A stretch of 6,530 nucleotides of DNA from Verrucomicrobiota bacterium (GTDB lineage: Bacteria; Verrucomicrobiota; Verrucomicrobiia; Chthoniobacterales; JAFAMB01): contig JAFAJU010000003.1 in assembly GCA_019236035.1 (NCBI GenBank), forward strand, positions 1 through 6,530, read 5' to 3'. Each line of letters starts with the position of its first letter. The first letter of the stretch is position 1. Positions 4,123 to 6,530 of this stretch are shown piece after piece. Made by a program: the position numbers and the translations under genes. The notes below the pieces were generated by a model. That model made no database searches. It worked only from the letters and a program-made list of their open reading frames with translations, and was not told the DNA's origin.

Positions 4123-6530
4123 ATGACCGAGCTTACAAGGTTCATGCTCGAGAGGATGTGGGAGGACGGGGAGTTAGTTCTGTCTCGAGGCAAGCGGGAC
4201 GCTGATCGCGCGCGGGTGCTGGTGATGGCACCTGTCCTTGAGCAGCCTGTACCAGAGACCATCGTGCGGCTGCAGCACGCCTATTCGCTGGCCGGGGAAC
4301 TGGATGCGGCTTGGGCGGCTCGCCCCCTGGAGCTGGTGCATCACGAAGGACGAACGGCGCTTCTCACGGAGGATCCCGGCGGTGATCCGCTGGAGGGGCT
4401 CCTTGGCCAGCCGATGGAGCCGTCGCAATTTCTTCGTATCGCCATTGGTATTGCGGTCGCGCTCGGGAGTTTGCACGCCCGCGGTATCATTCACAGAAAC
4501 GTCAAGCCAGGCAACATCCTCGTCGACTCAGCAACTGGCCGCACCTGGCTAACAGGTTTCGGCATTGCATCCCTGCTACCGCGTGAGCACCAGTTGCCCG
4601 AACCGCCGGCAGAGATTGCCGGGACACTCGCGTATATGGCGCCCGAGCAGACCGGCCGGATGAATCGCTCCGTCGATTCGCGAAGCGACCTTTATGCCTA
4701 CGGAGTCACCCTCTACGAAATGCTCACGGGAGCGCTCCCTTTCACGGCCTCCGATCCGATGGAGTGGGTCCACTGCCACATCGCCAGGCAACCGATTTTC
4801 CCGAGTGAAAGGGTGAACGGCCTGCCAGAATCGATCTCGGCGATTGTCATGAAACTTCTGCAAAAGACGCCGGAGGAGCGATATCAGACCGCGGCGGGAG
4901 TTGCGGCCGATCTTCGGCGTTGCTTCGCAGCCCTCGAGTCCGTCGGACGGATCGATCCATTTCCGTTAGGCACGCACGACATGTCGGATCGATTGCTGAT
5001 TCCGGAGAAGTTGTATGGAAGGGAACCGGAGATCGAAGCCTTGCTCGCGTCCTTCGACCGTGTCGTGGTCCATGGCACAGCGGAGTTAGTGCTGGTCTAT
5101 GGGTACGCCGGAATCGGCAAGTCCTCGGTCGTTAATGAGTTGCACAAGGTACTGGTGCCGGCGGGCGGGCTCTTCGCTGCCGGCAAGTTCGACCAGTACA
5201 AGCGCGACATTCCGTACGCCACCCTGGCCCAGGCTTTCCAGACGCTCGTTCGCCAGATCCTTGCCAAGAGCGAGGCGGAGGTCGGGCAATGGCGAGAAAG
5301 ATTGCGAGAACTGCTGGGCCGGAACGGCCAGCTCATGGTCAACCTGATTCCTGAGCTCGAGTTCGTCATCGGCAAACAGCCGCCCGTTCCCAAACTTGCG
5401 CCTCAGGACGCGCAGAACCGCTTTCAGCTGGTATTTCGGCGGTTTCTGAGCGCGTTCGCCCAGCCGGAACACCCGCTGGCGTTGTTCCTCGACGATCTGC
5501 AGTGGATAGACGCGGCAACTCTTGAATTGCTCGAGCACTTAGTCAACGAGCCTGAGGTGCGGCACCTCCTGCTGGTCGGCGCCTACCGGGACAACGAGGT
5601 CTGCTCCTCGCATCCGCTGATGCGAACCCTTGAGGCTATCCGTAAGGCTGGAGCAAACATGCAGGAAATCATGCTTGTGCCTCTCGGGCTCCAAGACGTG
5701 GGCCGGCTAGTGGCTGATTCCCTCCATTGCGAGCAGGATTCCGTCCGGCCCCTCGCACAACTGGTGCATGAGAAGACCGGGGGCAATCCGTTTTTCACAA
5801 TCCAGTTCTTGACGGCACTGGCTGACGAGAAGCTGCTTCTGTTCGACTCAGGCGCAGCGGCCTGGCGCTGGGACCTGGCGCGCATCCGCGCCAAGGGTTA
5901 CACCGACAACGTGGTGGATCTGATGGCCGGGAAGCTGAGTCGTTTGCCCCCCACGACCCAGGAAGCGTTAGGACAGCTCGCCTATCTGGGGAACATTGCC
6001 CAGATCGGCACCCTGGCCCTGGTGCAAGGGAAATCGGAGGAACAGATCCATGTCGCACTCTGGGAGGCTGTCCGGGCCGGACTGGTCTTCCGGCTGGATA
6101 GCCTTTACACGTTCCTCCATGACCGTGTCCAGGAGGCCGCTTACGCGCTCACCCCTGAAAGCCAGCGGGCGGCCGTACACCTCCGAATCGGCCGATTGTT
6201 GGTGTCACGCACGCCGCCTGAAGAGATGGAGGCGAAGATCTTCGAGATTGTTAATCAGCTCAATCGCGGGACCGCATTGATCGATTCGCCGGAGGAGCGA
6301 GAGCAGGTCGCCCAACTGAACCTTATCGCCGGCAAGCGAGCCAAGAGTTCCACAGCCTATGCCTCGGCGCTGACGTATTTTGTCGCCGGCCGCGCGCTGC
6401 TGGCAGATGAGAGTTGGGAGCAGCGATACGCGCTGACCTTCGCATTGGAGTTTCAGCGGGCGGAGTGCGAGTTTTTGACCGGCCGTTTCGCAACGGCGGA
6501 AGAACGGCTGTGCATGCTGTCGCGCCGCGC
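4123..6530 (+). CDS. Giant hybrid kinase: Ser/Thr-kinase-like domain plus AAA ATPase (5' part, runs off right edge)
   Basis: The frame is open from ATG 4123 to the edge (802 codons, no stop). Residues 1-270 form a protein-kinase-like domain with a degenerate N-lobe (no glycine-rich loop), LHARGIIHRNVKPGNIL, LTGFGIAS, GTLAYMAPEQTGRMNRS (APE 173-175) and DSRSDLYAYG. An AAA/NACHT-like ATPase follows LLIPEKLYGRE: Walker A GYAGIGKSS (327-335), Walker B LALFLDDLQWIDAAT (D457-D458) and sensor-like LLLVGAYRDNEV. A helical, TPR-like region then begins (HDRVQEAAY, IGRLLVS). This order is that of the 1,700-2,000-residue trifunctional kinase/ATPase/sensor-histidine-kinase family, so GAF, PAS, HisKA and HATPase modules are expected off the right edge. 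It is cytoplasmic and signal-transducing; the stimulus is unknown. The HRD-type Asp is N126 here and DFG is GFG (G145-G147), so the kinase domain may be inactive. It has its own ribosome-binding site and no functional tie to the upstream operon is visible. Confidence 0.9.
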   Translation, partial: MTELTRFMLERMWEDGELVLSRGKRDADRARVLVMAPVLEQPVPETIVRLQHAYSLAGELDAAWAARPLELVHHEGRTALLTEDPGGDPLEGLLGQPMEPSQFLRIAIGIAVALGSLHARGIIHRNVKPGNILVDSATGRTWLTGFGIASLLPREHQLPEPPAEIAGTLAYMAPEQTGRMNRSVDSRSDLYAYGVTLYEMLTGALPFTASDPMEWVHCHIARQPIFPSERVNGLPESISAIVMKLLQKTPEERYQTAAGVAADLRRCFAALESVGRIDPFPLGTHDMSDRLLIPEKLYGREPEIEALLASFDRVVVHGTAELVLVYGYAGIGKSSVVNELHKVLVPAGGLFAAGKFDQYKRDIPYATLAQAFQTLVRQILAKSEAEVGQWRERLRELLGRNGQLMVNLIPELEFVIGKQPPVPKLAPQDAQNRFQLVFRRFLSAFAQPEHPLALFLDDLQWIDAATLELLEHLVNEPEVRHLLLVGAYRDNEVCSSHPLMRTLEAIRKAGANMQEIMLVPLGLQDVGRLVADSLHCEQDSVRPLAQLVHEKTGGNPFFTIQFLTALADEKLLLFDSGAAAWRWDLARIRAKGYTDNVVDLMAGKLSRLPPTTQEALGQLAYLGNIAQIGTLALVQGKSEEQIHVALWEAVRAGLVFRLDSLYTFLHDRVQEAAYALTPESQRAAVHLRIGRLLVSRTPPEEMEAKIFEIVNQLNRGTALIDSPEEREQVAQLNLIAGKRAKSSTAYASALTYFVAGRALLADESWEQRYALTFALEFQRAECEFLTGRFATAEERLCMLSRR

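Noticed and set aside
4174..4552. Open frames of about 105 codons on both strands near the kinase start
   Set aside because: They overlap the long kinase frame, which matches a known family continuously from 4123 to the window edge.
1..6530. CRISPR array, tRNA or rRNA genes, insertion sequence or transposase
   Set aside because: No regularly spaced repeats, no cloverleaf or rRNA motifs, and no transposase-like protein seen on either strand.

Overview
The window looks like bacterial chromosome of moderate GC from an uncultured soil- or sediment-type lineage. It holds parts of four things: a sigma-54 activator gene, an alcohol dehydrogenase/amidohydrolase/DUF59 operon, a broken monooxygenase reductase, and the first half of a giant hybrid sensor kinase. 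Intergenic palindromes with a CAGGCTGnnAGCCT core, plus meaningless reading frames with peptides such as TGWKPMVL and GFQPVFA, resemble dispersed repeats I associate with Verrucomicrobiota and some Acidobacteriota. That placement is tentative.

Layout. (1) 1-435, minus strand: GAF domain and start of a PAS-like region of an AcoR-type enhancer-binding regulator. It continues off the left edge and lacks its normal N-terminus. (2) 436-587: control region with a good sigma-54 (-24/-12) promoter reading right, a 20-bp imperfect palindrome over the predicted transcription start, and an 8-bp-stem hairpin in the leader. (3) 588-3416, plus strand: a tight operon of zinc alcohol dehydrogenase, Amidohydrolase_2 protein and long DUF59/MIP18-type protein. 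These three families accompany the soluble diiron propane/phenol monooxygenases (prmABCD/mimABCD) of actinobacteria and relatives. (4) 3417-3710: non-coding, repeat-rich. (5) 3711-4031: an internal slice (FAD domain only) of a PrmB/MimB-like reductase, missing its ferredoxin and NAD domains. (6) 4123-6530 and beyond: a Ser/Thr-kinase-like domain plus AAA ATPase, the N-terminal half of the very large kinase/ATPase/sensor-histidine-kinase family.

How they fit together. Genes 588-3416 would belong to a propane/2-propanol oxidation module: a monooxygenase makes a secondary alcohol, the dehydrogenase oxidises it, and the other two have accessory roles that are poorly defined. An AcoR-type activator beside a sigma-54 promoter is a plausible inducible switch. 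However, no oxygenase hydroxylase, coupling protein or GroEL gene is visible. The reductase is a relic and the regulator has lost its front end. The region therefore looks like a rearranged or decaying monooxygenase locus whose accessory operon remains intact, joined near 4013 to unrelated signalling DNA. The dehydrogenase has lost the usual structural-zinc cysteines, and the kinase domain has Asn in place of the catalytic Asp.
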